Of a stretch of DNA of 38,630 nucleotides, positions 23,763 to 35,792 are shown in pieces. Source of the stretch: Bryobacterales bacterium (GTDB taxonomy: Bacteria; Acidobacteriota; Terriglobia; Bryobacterales; Bryobacteraceae). The stretch covers positions 1 through 38,630 of the forward strand of contig PMOK01000039.1 in NCBI GenBank assembly GCA_003162425.1, read 5' to 3'. Numbering within the stretch: position 1 is the stretch's first letter; the number at the start of each line of letters is the position of its first letter. The notes under the pieces were generated by a model. It saw only the letters and a program-made list of their open reading frames with translations. It was not told the DNA's origin and did no database searches. The translations under genes were made by a program, and so were the position numbers.

Positions 23763-23807
23763 TTTACACCGAGGGGGTCCGGGGTTCGAGTCCCTGCGCG
23801 CCCACCA
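23731..23807 (+). tRNA. tRNA-Val (anticodon TAC)
   Basis: Complete cloverleaf: acceptor GGGCGCG pairs CGCGCCC, D-arm GCTC...GAGC, anticodon stem CCTCG/CGAGG with loop TTTACAC (anticodon TAC at positions 34-36), T-arm with GTTCGAGTC. The discriminator base is A and CCA is encoded. It reads valine codons GUA and, by wobble, other GUN codons. Its 5' half is duplicated at 20108. Confidence 0.95.
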
Positions 23808-23826
23808 TCAAACAGAACGCATTTTC

Positions 23827-24078
23827 CTAATCGGGCGGGTGGCACACTTTGCAGGCAGTGAATCCCTTCGCCTTCGCATCCTTGAGGCTGATCGCAATCT
23901 TGCTCGTTCGGAGATACCGGCAACCGTCAAGGTGATACTTCTTTCCCTCGCGGGTGATGTATACGGTCTGGGTCTTCAGGCCCTGCTGGTCCGCGGTTTC
24001 CTGTTGAGCACGAATCGGCAGCGCGACGGGACAAACGAGCGAAAGGCAGAGAGTGAGCGCCGCAAGCAAGCGTCGCAT
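23827..24078 (-). CDS. small exported cysteine protein
   Basis: An 83-residue protein with a signal peptide (MRRLLAALTLCLSLVCP) and a compact C-terminal module: VYITREGKKYHLDGCRYLR, SLKDAKAKGFTACKVCHPPD. The pattern Y-H-x-x-G-C-x-Y-L and C-x-x-C resembles small nuclease-associated or Ada-like zinc ribbons found as stand-alone secreted proteins. It begins right after tRNA-Val on the opposite strand. Function unknown. Confidence 0.7.
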   Translation of the reverse strand: MRRLLAALTLCLSLVCPVALPIRAQQETADQQGLKTQTVYITREGKKYHLDGCRYLRTSKIAISLKDAKAKGFTACKVCHPPD

Positions 24079-24232
24079 TTCAAGCCACCAGGCAGAAGGA
24101 TTACGCTTTCAAATTATACAAGCACCAGGCGGGCGAGGCATCGCTCGCGCTTCTTCGTTGGCCAGAGCCTTCAGCGCCCGACAGTCTCAGCCTAAGCTCA
24201 GAAGCTGTGAAAAATCGGAATGAATCGCCGCG

Positions 24233-24303
24233 TTGGCAGACGGAAGCGTCTGCCCCACATTGACGTGCACGGTTTGGGTGGGGCAGGCGCTTTCGCCTGC
24301 CAA
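24233..24303. repeat. inverted pair of family B palindromes
   Basis: TTGGCAGACGGAAGCGTCTG and CCCCAC at 24233-24258 faces its own reverse complement (two differences) at 24278-24303, with 19 bases between. Each unit is a hairpin and together they form a larger cruciform. It lies between two minus-strand genes. Confidence 0.85.
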
Positions 24304-24322
24304 CCGCTGAAGCGATCTCCGA

Positions 24323-24697
24323 TTACTGCTCGCCGGTTACCGTTACACTCGCCAACAGGCGCCCGCGATCACCCCTGGTGAAATCGAACAGCTGGAAAGT
24401 GTAGGTGGTGTGGTGAGCGATCCAAGGCGCGCGGCATCGCTCGCCTTCACACTCACGGCTGGCGCTGAACTCATGCTCTACCTCTTCCTTCCTTCCCTTT
24501 GCGGTAACGAATACCTTAGCTTTCTCCACACCTCGTGTGTGCCAGATGAGGTGGGTGGTACACTCCTCACGGCCAGGCTCGACCCTACAGGGATTCGGCT
24601 CGGCTCTGATTTCACCCGAGGGTTCTTCCGCCGTTATGACTGCGGGGAGCAGGAACACGCCCAACCCCGCCAACATGATCAAAAGTCGTTTTTGCAC
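24323..24697 (-). CDS. small exported protein, unknown function
   Basis: The ribosome binding site AAAGGAG directly abuts an ATG at 24703, which is too close; the in-frame GTG at 24697, six bases after it, is the better start. The 124-residue product has a signal peptide (MQKRLLIMLAGLGVFLLP...TAEEP) and a mature part with one Ig-like beta domain: IRAEPNPCRVEPGREECTTH, LIWHTRGVEKAKVFV, and TYTFQLFDFTRG. Four cysteines may form disulfides. Family not recognised. Confidence 0.65.
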   Translation of the reverse strand: MQKRLLIMLAGLGVFLLPAVITAEEPSGEIRAEPNPCRVEPGREECTTHLIWHTRGVEKAKVFVTAKGRKEEVEHEFSASRECEGERCRAPWIAHHTTYTFQLFDFTRGDRGRLLASVTVTGEQ

Positions 24698-24832
24698 TAA
24701 CATCTCCTTTCCAAGATGACTCCTATTCTAGCGTTACTGTTTCTTACAATGTGGCAGGCGATGGTTGCGATGTGTAGTGCACTTAACGGTTTAGCCAAAA
24801 GCGCCGATAGAATAATTGTGCACTTCGCGTCG

Positions 24833-28282
<3,450 letters not shown>

Positions 28283-28314
28283 TCCGTTCAAATCGAGTAT
28301 CCTGAACGGAAACG

Positions 28315-29289
28315 ATGAGAATCATTCTTTTTTGCCTGATCGCGGTTCGCGTTCTGGCGGCTGACCTGGACTCCGATCGCTTACAGGCTGAGGTTGCGCG
28401 GTTGGCGAAAATCTCGGACGGTGTCGTGGGCATGTCCGCGTTGCACGTCGAGTCAAACCGGCGGTTTGCGTTCCATGGCGAGGATCGCTTCCCGATGGCC
28501 AGCTCGTTTAAGATTCCAATCGCTGTGCAATTGCTGGATCGCATCGATCGCGGCGAACTCCGGCTGGATCAAATGGTGACCATCGAACCACACGATTTGC
28601 ATCCGGGCAGCGGGATGCTTACCTCGCTATTGAATAAGCCGGGCGTGGCGCTGAGCCTGCGCAACCTGCTGGAGCTGATGCTTCTCATCAGCGACAACAG
28701 CGCAACCGACATTGTTCTGCGTCTGGCGGGCGGTCCGGAGGCGGTTACCGCCAAGATGCGTGCGCTGGGCATTTCCGGAATCGATGTCAATCGCCCTACG
28801 GTGAATCTGATTGCGGATTGGATTGGCGCAACGCTCGGGCCGGAGAACGAATGGACGCCCGAACGGTTCAGCAAGCTTCTGGATGCCGCGACACCGGAGC
28901 AGCGAAAGCAGGCCAGCGACCGCTTCAATCAGGATCCGCGTGACACCTCGCAGCCCAATGCCATGGCCGCGCTGCTGGAGAAAATTTACCACCGGCAACT
29001 GCACAAGCCGGAGACGGCGGCCCTGCTGCTCGATATTTTGTACCGTTGCCAAACCGGTGAAGCTCGCATCAAGGGCATGCTTCCGCCCGGGACGGAGGTG
29101 GCGCACAAGACCGGTTCCATCGGCGGCACCATCAACGACGTTGGCATCCTGAATCTGCCTGACAACGCCGGCCACGTGGTGCTGGCGCTGTTCGTGAAGC
29201 AGGGATCGAAATCGGAGGCAAGCGAGCGAGCCATCGCGCAGATCTCTCGCGCGGTCTACGATTATTTCTTATTCAACCAACACCAGTAG
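28315..29289 (+). CDS. class A beta-lactamase-like serine hydrolase
   Basis: A 324-residue protein with a short signal peptide (MRIILFCLIAVRVLAAD). The class A motifs are present: SSFK (Ser63, Lys66), SDN at 126-128, and HKTG with Lys265. The omega loop differs: where RxxxELN normally stands the protein reads DVNRPTVNLIADW, and about 45 extra residues precede DPRDTSQPNAMA. The deacylating Glu is thus not evident at its usual place. It may be a true beta-lactamase with a rearranged loop or a related periplasmic hydrolase. It lies 32 bases after the histidine kinase gene on the same strand, so cotranscription is possible. Confidence 0.82.
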   Translation: MRIILFCLIAVRVLAADLDSDRLQAEVARLAKISDGVVGMSALHVESNRRFAFHGEDRFPMASSFKIPIAVQLLDRIDRGELRLDQMVTIEPHDLHPGSGMLTSLLNKPGVALSLRNLLELMLLISDNSATDIVLRLAGGPEAVTAKMRALGISGIDVNRPTVNLIADWIGATLGPENEWTPERFSKLLDAATPEQRKQASDRFNQDPRDTSQPNAMAALLEKIYHRQLHKPETAALLLDILYRCQTGEARIKGMLPPGTEVAHKTGSIGGTINDVGILNLPDNAGHVVLALFVKQGSKSEASERAIAQISRAVYDYFLFNQHQ

Positions 29290-29313
29290 AAGACGGCTAT
29301 CATGCTGGCCGGC

Positions 29314-31632
29314 TCAGTAATGAAATCTATAACGGAATTCGACGTAGATTTGCCGCGGATCGTCAAAGTGGAATCCGCCGAAGGTGAGGCTGTTGTCAAG
29401 TAATACGCGGCGATTCGCCACATTCAGAGCAGTCAACGAGATCTTGTATCTCTCGCGCTCGCCGAAGCTCTTTCCCACGGAGATGTCGAACGTAGTGTGC
29501 TGCCTCAGATAGTTCCCCGGATATTGCGCGTTCGGCGACCCGTTGGTGAATCCGGAGCCGTAGTACACATTTGTCGACGCGAACGCCTGCCCGGGAAGAA
29601 TTGCGTTGGCGCCGAAGTTCAACGTGTTTCTCTGATCGTGATCCACCGGTGCGTATCCCGGCGGGATGGCCACCGGGCATGAGGCCGAAACGGGAACTGG
29701 GCAGATCACGCCTCCAGTGATGGGAGATGTTGCCTGCGCGATCTGATTCGAATACGCCAGGTGGACCTGAGCGCGGCGCCAGATGCGCGGGGAACGCAGT
29801 GTGGTTTCCCAACCCTGAATCAGAGCGCCACTCCAGGTGATTGGCCAGAAGATGTTCGATTCGCCAATATTATTGTGGTCCAGCCAGTTCCGCGCGCGCG
29901 TCTGAAACGTATCTTCCTCGAGCACCCAGCCGCGAAACGGAATCGAGACGCCAAATTGGTATTCTTCATCGCGCTCTCCCTTCAGCGGCGCGAAAATCAG
30001 AGTCTGGCTGGTGGCTAAATTGAGCAATGGACCCGTCGCAGTCAGCAAGGGAGGCGCTTGGTAAAAATGCCCGTAAAATCCATGAAAGACCCAGTTCAGG
30101 CGCGGGATCCGAACGGCAACACCAAAGCGCGGGTCGGTCGCGTTCTCGATGACTCCGGGCTGAGTTCCGGCTCCGGAAGTGGTGAAGTGCGATTCGCGAA
30201 GGCCGGCGATCAGCGTCAACCACGAGGTCACTTTAAATCGGTCGCTGATGTATTCTTCGATCAGTCCGCCGGTTACAGCAGCCGAGGACGCGCCGAAGTT
30301 CTGACAGTTCGGTGCGCAATCTGTAAAAACGTTATTAAAGTAGTTGCCCTGGTGCTGGGCGAATCCGTACACTCCCATTTGAACGTCGTTGTTCTTCACA
30401 GATGTTATGTTCAGGCTGGCTTGGGCGCCGGCATAATTGGCGGTCTGATCCACAGTCGAGATCACCGGCACATCGCTCGAGCCGCCGGTATAGCTGGCCT
30501 GGTTGTAGTGATAGAAGGGTGAAACCGTCAGCAGCAGGTTGGGACTAAATGTGTGAAGCCATGAGAAGGTGACGTAACCATCCGGTTCACGTTCACTATC
30601 GCGAAGGCCGTAACTGGGATAAACCTGATTTCCGGCAGAGTTGGGATTCGGATCGATGGGGATCTGGTAATAATCCCGCCGCAACGACGCGACCAGCCGA
30701 AATTGGTTGAAGGGACTGGCGTTGAATATGAACGACGCGAATCCCCCATAACCGTTCTCGGCGTCGTGAATAACTTTCCCTATCGGAGGCTGCAGGCCGT
30801 AGTTGCTGCGATTTCCGTTGAAACTCACGTAGTAGGCGAAGCGCTTGGTGTGCCCTCCGAAATTGAATTGATCGTTGGTTTGGTACCAGTTTCCGAAACT
30901 AGTGACGAGTTCCGCCTCATTGTCGCGCTCGAAGCCGGTTCGGGGAACGATATTGAAAATTCCATACGTGCGGTCTCCGTACTCTGCATCGTAGCTGCCT
31001 CGCTGAACTTCGAGATAATCAATGTCCTTGGGGTCAATCTGCGGGCCCAGATTGGTGGCGATGTTGGTGTTCGGTATGGGTACGCCGTCAATGAGCCAAC
31101 CCACTTGATGGCCTCCGCGCATGTGCAGCATATCGTGGGTTACATATGCACCGGGCGTGTAGTCGGTGATCATCGCCATACTGTTGGTGCGGCTGGCGCC
31201 GGGAGTTTGGGCTATGTCTTCGCGATCGATCAAGGTGGTGGGCGTTACCGAATCCATATTGGCCACTTCCGCTTGGGCGACGACGACGGTACTTTCATTC
31301 AAGGGAGCGATGACCAGTTGAAAGTGAAGAATCGGTGACGATCCGGAAGCGACTGTCACGGCCTGCTGGGCAGTCTCGAACTTAGACTGAGTGACGGTGA
31401 TTTTGTAATCGCCCACTGGCACCGCGGTGAACGAAAATTCGCCGTTGTCGCCCGATTGAGCGGTTTGAGACCAATCCGAAGTAATCGCCTGCAGCTTTAC
31501 CAATGCACCTGGCACAGGCCGATGTTGTGGATCGTGCACGATTCCTTGGACCCTTCCGAAAATTGTTGCGTGGAGTAGGGAACCAGAACTTAAGAATATT
31601 GCCAGACACGAACAGAATACGAGCTTTCGCAC
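29314..31632 (-). CDS. TonB-dependent receptor with carboxypeptidase-regulatory domain
   Basis: A 772-residue outer-membrane protein. GTG start at 31632 behind GGGAGG. Signal peptide to about residue 23, then a carboxypeptidase-regulatory-like beta domain (residues about 25-110: VQGIVHDPQHRPVPGALV, GDNGEFSFTAVPVGDYKIT), a plug domain (about 125-235: MLHMRGGHQVGWLIDGVPI, LEVQRGSYDAEYGDR), and a 22-strand-type barrel ending in the aromatic YVEFRYRFHY. This build is typical of acidobacterial and Bacteroidota uptake or Oar-like receptors. The ligand is unknown. It follows a small Cys/His/Met-rich protein gene by 34 bases on the same strand. Confidence 0.9.
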   Translation of the reverse strand: MRKLVFCSCLAIFLSSGSLLHATIFGRVQGIVHDPQHRPVPGALVKLQAITSDWSQTAQSGDNGEFSFTAVPVGDYKITVTQSKFETAQQAVTVASGSSPILHFQLVIAPLNESTVVVAQAEVANMDSVTPTTLIDREDIAQTPGASRTNSMAMITDYTPGAYVTHDMLHMRGGHQVGWLIDGVPIPNTNIATNLGPQIDPKDIDYLEVQRGSYDAEYGDRTYGIFNIVPRTGFERDNEAELVTSFGNWYQTNDQFNFGGHTKRFAYYVSFNGNRSNYGLQPPIGKVIHDAENGYGGFASFIFNASPFNQFRLVASLRRDYYQIPIDPNPNSAGNQVYPSYGLRDSEREPDGYVTFSWLHTFSPNLLLTVSPFYHYNQASYTGGSSDVPVISTVDQTANYAGAQASLNITSVKNNDVQMGVYGFAQHQGNYFNNVFTDCAPNCQNFGASSAAVTGGLIEEYISDRFKVTSWLTLIAGLRESHFTTSGAGTQPGVIENATDPRFGVAVRIPRLNWVFHGFYGHFYQAPPLLTATGPLLNLATSQTLIFAPLKGERDEEYQFGVSIPFRGWVLEEDTFQTRARNWLDHNNIGESNIFWPITWSGALIQGWETTLRSPRIWRRAQVHLAYSNQIAQATSPITGGVICPVPVSASCPVAIPPGYAPVDHDQRNTLNFGANAILPGQAFASTNVYYGSGFTNGSPNAQYPGNYLRQHTTFDISVGKSFGERERYKISLTALNVANRRVLLDNSLTFGGFHFDDPRQIYVEFRYRFHY

Positions 31633-31666
31633 AAAACCTCCCGCATAGTTGAAAAACAGAATGTGT

Positions 31667-32038
31667 TTAGGAGATTGAGGCGGGAGGTCCGCGCTTCTGA
31701 CCGGCGCGGCTATAGGAACCTAGGCAAAGGGTTCGTGACTCTGGGAGGAAAGCTGAATGACTGAGGAATCCTCGAAAGATCGCCTGGAGAAATTCAGGTA
31801 AGCTCACGGCCGGAGCACCTGGAATCGTGCGAGCGGCCGGGAAAAAAGGGCATCTGCCAGACTGCACGGAGGGACCTGACGGCGATTCCGATTGCATCGC
31901 CATCATCGCGCAATGATGCTTTCCACCGCGCCGGCAGCAGGGCGGAATTTTTGAATCCGAGTGCGATGCGAACACCGCGGGACTGATCAGCGAAAAGCTG
32001 AACAGAGCCATCAGCAATAATGCCAACGTGCGGCGCAT
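31667..32038 (-). CDS. small exported Cys/His/Met-rich protein
   Basis: A 123-residue protein with a signal peptide (MRRTLALLLMALFSFSLIS). Right after it comes IPPCCRRGGKHHCAMMAMQ, a cluster of Cys, His and Met that would suit metal binding. The C-terminus (SRAGQKRGPPAS) is basic. Similar proteins are familiar to me from Acidobacteriota genomes as hypothetical proteins with a CCRR-x-GKHHC motif. It lies upstream of the TonB receptor on the same strand, so both are probably expressed together. A link to copper or another metal is inference. Confidence 0.72.
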   Translation of the reverse strand: MRRTLALLLMALFSFSLISPAVFASHSDSKIPPCCRRGGKHHCAMMAMQSESPSGPSVQSGRCPFFPAARTIPGAPAVSLPEFLQAIFRGFLSHSAFLPESRTLCLGSYSRAGQKRGPPASIS

Positions 32039-32089
32039 CGATGCTATTGTAGCTTTTCTTTGCGATCAGTGCGCGATGGAAATGGCTGG

Positions 32090-32335
32090 GCGCGCGACAT
32101 TTAAATGGATGATCAGGCCGCCGATGCGCGAACGGTCCAAAACATTCCGGAGCATTTGAGGCAGCGCCGATGACGGTCCTACAACCAGCTTCGACGACAC
32201 CAGAGCCAACAAACAGACCTTGTGCGCGAAAAACCGGATTGCGCATCCGCTCTCGGTTGGGTTCAAAGTACTCGGCTTCAATGGCGATGATTTTAGGGAG
32301 TTCCCATGCGCCTGCTGGCCCACCAAAGGTCATGA
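32090..32335 (-). pseudogene. transposase C-terminal remnant (ISKra4-like)
   Basis: On the minus strand EYFEPNRERMRNPVFRAQ and GLFVGSGVVEAGCRTVIG match the conserved C-terminal region of ISKra4-like transposases, where the Glu of the second segment is catalytic. The expected RLKQSGMFWTVRGANA appears in a shifted frame as LKCSGMFWTVRA, and a further shift follows. The N-terminal part and terminal repeats are missing. A dead insertion-sequence fragment. Confidence 0.72.
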
Positions 32336-32345
32336 AGACGCTGTG

Positions 32346-32699
32346 TGAAAAATCGGTGGGCAGGCGAAGGCGTCCGCGTAGGACAAGCCTCCGGCTTGTC
32401 CTACGATACTGCGTGCGCCACGGGCGGTCCTCAGGATCAATAATTTGGACCGCGTCTTCAACGGAGTTGGTCGGTGCCGGGCGGAGAATTGCGCAGGATC
32501 TTCACCAAGGCCTCGATCTTGCCGTGGTTGAGGCGATCGAGACAGCGGGCGATCCATCGATTGCTCGCTTTGGCGTCCTGAGGCGACCGCTTTCAGGAGA
32601 GCCGGACGCGGGAAATCTGCACCTCCGGTTCGACGACTGGAGAGCGGGTCGCGCTCATCGCGTCGCCTTCTCGCCTACTCTACCGGTTCGGAATGGATG
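32346..32699. other. gene-free stretch with repeat fragments
   Basis: The first 80 bases are a patchwork of repeat pieces: GTGGGCAGGCG (family B-like), the perfect family C palindrome at 32378-32404, and GCGTGCGCCACGG (tail of family A). The rest, to leuD, has open frames but none with a ribosome binding site or recognisable product. It may be debris of mobile elements, next to the transposase remnant. Confidence 0.5.
32378..32404. repeat. perfect palindrome, family C, copy 1
   Basis: Arms GTAGGACAAGCC and GGCTTGTCCTAC (12 bases each, perfect) surround TCC. A second copy lies at 34710-34735. Confidence 0.88.
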
Positions 32700-33296
32700 C
32701 TAGGCCAGCGTGTTGATTGGTGCGGGGTGCGCTGACTCGAATAGCTTGATTGCCAGGCCTTGTTGCAGGATGTAGCCTAGCTCGTCGATGCCTTCCAGGA
32801 GGCAGTGCTTGGCGAAGCTGTCGACGGGGAATTCGACCGTGCGGCCGTTGGGCAAGGTCAACGTTTGCGTCGCGAGATCTACTTTCACCGTCGCGTTTGG
32901 ATTTGCGAACAGTTCGGCGTGGACGTCGCGCGGGACGATGATCGGGAGTAGGGAGTTTTTCAGCGAGTTTTGCTTGAAGATGTCGGCGAAGCTGGTGCTG
33001 ATTACGGCGCGGAATCCGTATTGCGTTAGGGCCCAGGGGGCGTGCTCGCGCGAGCTACCGCAACCGAAGTTGTCGCCTGCTAGCAGAATTTGCGATCGTT
33101 TGGCATCGGGAGTGTTTAGGATGAAGTCGGGTTTCGGGTTCCCCTCGGCGTCGTAGCGCCAGTCGTAGAACAACTGGTCGCCCAGGCCGTCTTTTGAGAT
33201 GGTCTTCAGGAAGCGGGCGGGGATGATTTGGTCGGTGTCGATGTTGTCGATGGCGAGCGGGACTAAGCGGCTTTCGAATGGGACGAATTTGTTCAT
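32700..33296 (-). CDS. leuD: 3-isopropylmalate dehydratase small subunit
   Basis: A 198-residue small subunit of isopropylmalate isomerase in leucine synthesis. Motifs: [15 protein letters not shown] near residue 18, [18 protein letters not shown] near 70, and [13 protein letters not shown]. Its ATG overlaps the leuC stop (ATGA). It is the last gene of the leuABCD operon and forms the enzyme with LeuC. Confidence 0.96.
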   Translation of the reverse strand: MNKFVPFESRLVPLAIDNIDTDQIIPARFLKTISKDGLGDQLFYDWRYDAEGNPKPDFILNTPDAKRSQILLAGDNFGCGSSREHAPWALTQYGFRAVISTSFADIFKQNSLKNSLLPIIVPRDVHAELFANPNATVKVDLATQTLTLPNGRTVEFPVDSFAKHCLLEGIDELGYILQQGLAIKLFESAHPAPINTLA

Positions 33297-34699
33297 CGGA
33301 GTAGTTCCCTTACATCGCTGACTACGCCTGTAATTGCGGAAGCAGCGGCGGTCAGTGGGCTGGCGAGGAACGTTCGTCCGCCCTTGCCCTGGCGTCCTTC
33401 AAAGTTGCGATTGCTGGTGGAGACGCTGTATTCGCCGGGCTGCAATTGATCGCCGTTCATCGCGATGCACATGGAGCAGCCGGCCTCACGCCAGTCGGCG
33501 CCGGCGTCGCGGAAGATCTGATCCAGTCCCTCGGCTTGAGCTTGCGCTTTCACTTGCTGCGAACCAGGGACCACCATGACGCGCAACCCGGGATGTACTT
33601 TTCGGCCGCGCAGGATGTTGGCGGCGCTACGCAGGTCGGAGATCCGTGAGTTGGTGCAGCTTCCGATGAATACTACGTCCAAGGGATGGCCGAGCAGCGG
33701 TTTTCCGGGCGGGAGATCCATGTAGCGCAGGGCTTTGGCGAGGGTATCGCGCTCCAGAGGATCGGTGATGTCGCTCGGATTCGGAACCACGGCGGTGATC
33801 GGAATCCCCATTCCGGGGTTGGTGCCGAAGGTGATCATCGGTTCGAGGACGGAGGCGTCGAGCGTGATGCCTTTGTAGTAAGTGGCTTCTTCATCCGTTG
33901 GCAGCTCGCGCCAGCGCGCTTCGGCAGCGGCCCAGGCGGCGCCTTTCGGAGCGTAAGGACGGCCGGCTACATATTGATACGTCGTTTCGTCGGGCGCGAT
34001 CAATCCGCCACGAGCGCCGGCTTCGATGGACATGTTGCAGACGGTCATGCGCTCATCCATGGAAAGGGCGCGAATGGCCGGGCCGCAGTATTCGAAGATG
34101 CAGCCGGTGCCGCCGCCGATTCCGATGCGGGCGATCATGGCGAGAATGATGTCTTTCGCAGTTACGCCGGGCTTAAGGAAGCCGTCCACGCGGACCTGAT
34201 AGGTTTTGGGTTTGTTTTGCAAAAGGCACTGCGAGGCCAGCACATGCTCTACTTCGCTGGTTCCGATGCCGAAGGCTAATGCGCCGAAAGCGCCGTGCGT
34301 AGCGGTGTGGCTATCGCCGCAGACCACGGTGAGCCCTGGTTGCGTGAGGCCTTGCTCGGGACCGATGACGTGCACGATGCCCTGCTGCGCGCTATCCAGA
34401 CCGAAGCAGCGAATTCCGAATTCCTTGCAATTGGCTTCGAGTTTTGCGACTTGGGCGGCGGCGACTTGGTCGATAATCGGGAACGAGCGCGGGGTGGTGG
34501 GGGTGCTGTGGTCCGTGGTGGCGATGGTGAGATCGGGACGGCGGACTTTTATGCCGCGGGCGCGGAGGCCGTCGAAGGCTTGCGGCGAAGTTACTTCGTG
34601 GACCAGGTGGAGGTCGATGTAGAGAAGTGTGGGAGCGGCGGATTGTTCGGCGACGATGTGGTTGTCCCAGACTTTTTCGATGATGGTGCGAGGTTTCAT
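33293..34699 (-). CDS. leuC: 3-isopropylmalate dehydratase large subunit
   Basis: A 468-residue aconitase-family subunit holding the [4Fe-4S] cluster. Cluster ligands are seen in [14 protein letters not shown] and in [12 protein letters not shown]. Other typical parts: [12 protein letters not shown] at the start, [19 protein letters not shown], and [20 protein letters not shown]. The ATG at 34699 begins the conserved N-terminus; a TTG at 34717 lies inside the preceding repeat and is unlikely. It isomerises 2- to 3-isopropylmalate together with LeuD. Confidence 0.96.
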   Translation of the reverse strand: MKPRTIIEKVWDNHIVAEQSAAPTLLYIDLHLVHEVTSPQAFDGLRARGIKVRRPDLTIATTDHSTPTTPRSFPIIDQVAAAQVAKLEANCKEFGIRCFGLDSAQQGIVHVIGPEQGLTQPGLTVVCGDSHTATHGAFGALAFGIGTSEVEHVLASQCLLQNKPKTYQVRVDGFLKPGVTAKDIILAMIARIGIGGGTGCIFEYCGPAIRALSMDERMTVCNMSIEAGARGGLIAPDETTYQYVAGRPYAPKGAAWAAAEARWRELPTDEEATYYKGITLDASVLEPMITFGTNPGMGIPITAVVPNPSDITDPLERDTLAKALRYMDLPPGKPLLGHPLDVVFIGSCTNSRISDLRSAANILRGRKVHPGLRVMVVPGSQQVKAQAQAEGLDQIFRDAGADWREAGCSMCIAMNGDQLQPGEYSVSTSNRNFEGRQGKGGRTFLASPLTAAASAITGVVSDVRELLR

Positions 34700-34706
34700 A
34701 TTGTTT

Positions 34707-35792
34707 CTACTGGACAAGCCGGAGGCTTGTCCTACACGCTTCTCCGACCTCTGACGTGGTCGCTGTTCCGTTCAGGTCGGCGGTGACTTGGCCGGAATTT
34801 AAGACTGATTCTACTGCCGCGTTCACGGCTGCGGCTTCTTCCTTTAATCCGAAACTGTATTCGAGCATGGCGGCTACCGATCCGATGGCGCCGAACGGGT
34901 TGGCTTTGTTTTGACCGGCGATGTCCGGCGCAGAGCCATGGACCGGCTCGTATAATCCCACCCAGGCGCCAGAAGGCTTCCGGTCGCCAATCGAAGCTGA
35001 GGGCAGCATGCCGATGGATCCAGCCAAGACAGCCCCTTCATCACTTAGGATATCGCCGAACATGTTCTCGGTGAGCAATATGTCGAAGCGGCGCGGGTTC
35101 AGGATCAATTGCATGGCGCAATTGTCCACCAGGATGTGATCGAGGGCGACGTCCGGAAATTCGGCGGCGACTTCCACGACCACTTTTCGCCAGAGCTGCG
35201 AGTTTTCGAGGACATTCGATTTGTCCACGCTCGTAACCTTCTTGCGGCGATTGCGTGCCAGATGAAACGCCATGCGCGAGACACGTGCGATTTCTGAGCT
35301 CGAGTAGGTCATCGTATTGATGGCCCGGGTTTCGTTGCCTTCCTGATGGATTCCGCGCGGCGTTCCATAGTAGATGCCGCCGGTCAACTCGCGGACGATG
35401 ATCATGTCGGTTCCATCCACCAGATGATTCTTGAGCGGCGACAAATCGAGCAGCGCTTTATAGGATCGAACCGGGCGGAGGTTGGCATAAACGCCTAGCA
35501 CTTTGCGAATGCCGAGCAGACCTTTTTCGGGACGCTTCTCGGGGGGGGCTTGATCGAATTCGGGCAATCCGACAGCTCCCATCAGTGTAGCGTCAGCTTG
35601 GAGAGCGAGATCGATGGTTTCCTGCGGCAGGGGCGTTCCGGTTTTATGAATCGCGACGCCGCCTAGCAGGCCTTCGGTGAGTGATAGCTGGTGGTGGAAT
35701 TTAATGGCGACTTGTTGGAGAACTTTGACGGCTTCGCGCGTTACTTCGGCGCCGATGCCATCGCCGGGGAGGATTAGTACGTTGAGCCGCAT
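34707..35792 (-). CDS. leuB: 3-isopropylmalate dehydrogenase
   Basis: A 361-residue NAD-dependent dehydrogenase. Motifs: [33 protein letters not shown], the substrate and metal segment [10 protein letters not shown], and [19 protein letters not shown]. The ATG at 35792 shares a base with the leuA stop (TGATG). The last nine residues (CRTSLRLVQ) and the TAG stop are encoded by a family C palindromic repeat, so the C-terminus was re-made by that element; the catalytic parts are complete. Confidence 0.96.
   Translation of the reverse strand: MRLNVLILPGDGIGAEVTREAVKVLQQVAIKFHHQLSLTEGLLGGVAIHKTGTPLPQETIDLALQADATLMGAVGLPEFDQAPPEKRPEKGLLGIRKVLGVYANLRPVRSYKALLDLSPLKNHLVDGTDMIIVRELTGGIYYGTPRGIHQEGNETRAINTMTYSSSEIARVSRMAFHLARNRRKKVTSVDKSNVLENSQLWRKVVVEVAAEFPDVALDHILVDNCAMQLILNPRRFDILLTENMFGDILSDEGAVLAGSIGMLPSASIGDRKPSGAWVGLYEPVHGSAPDIAGQNKANPFGAIGSVAAMLEYSFGLKEEAAAVNAAVESVLNSGQVTADLNGTATTSEVGEACRTSLRLVQ
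34710..34735. repeat. palindrome, family C, copy 2
   Basis: Arms GGACAAGCC and GGCTTGTCC around GGA, with CTAC after. It overlaps the leuB 3' end and fills almost the whole gap to leuC. Inside the operon it could affect mRNA stability (inference). Confidence 0.85.
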
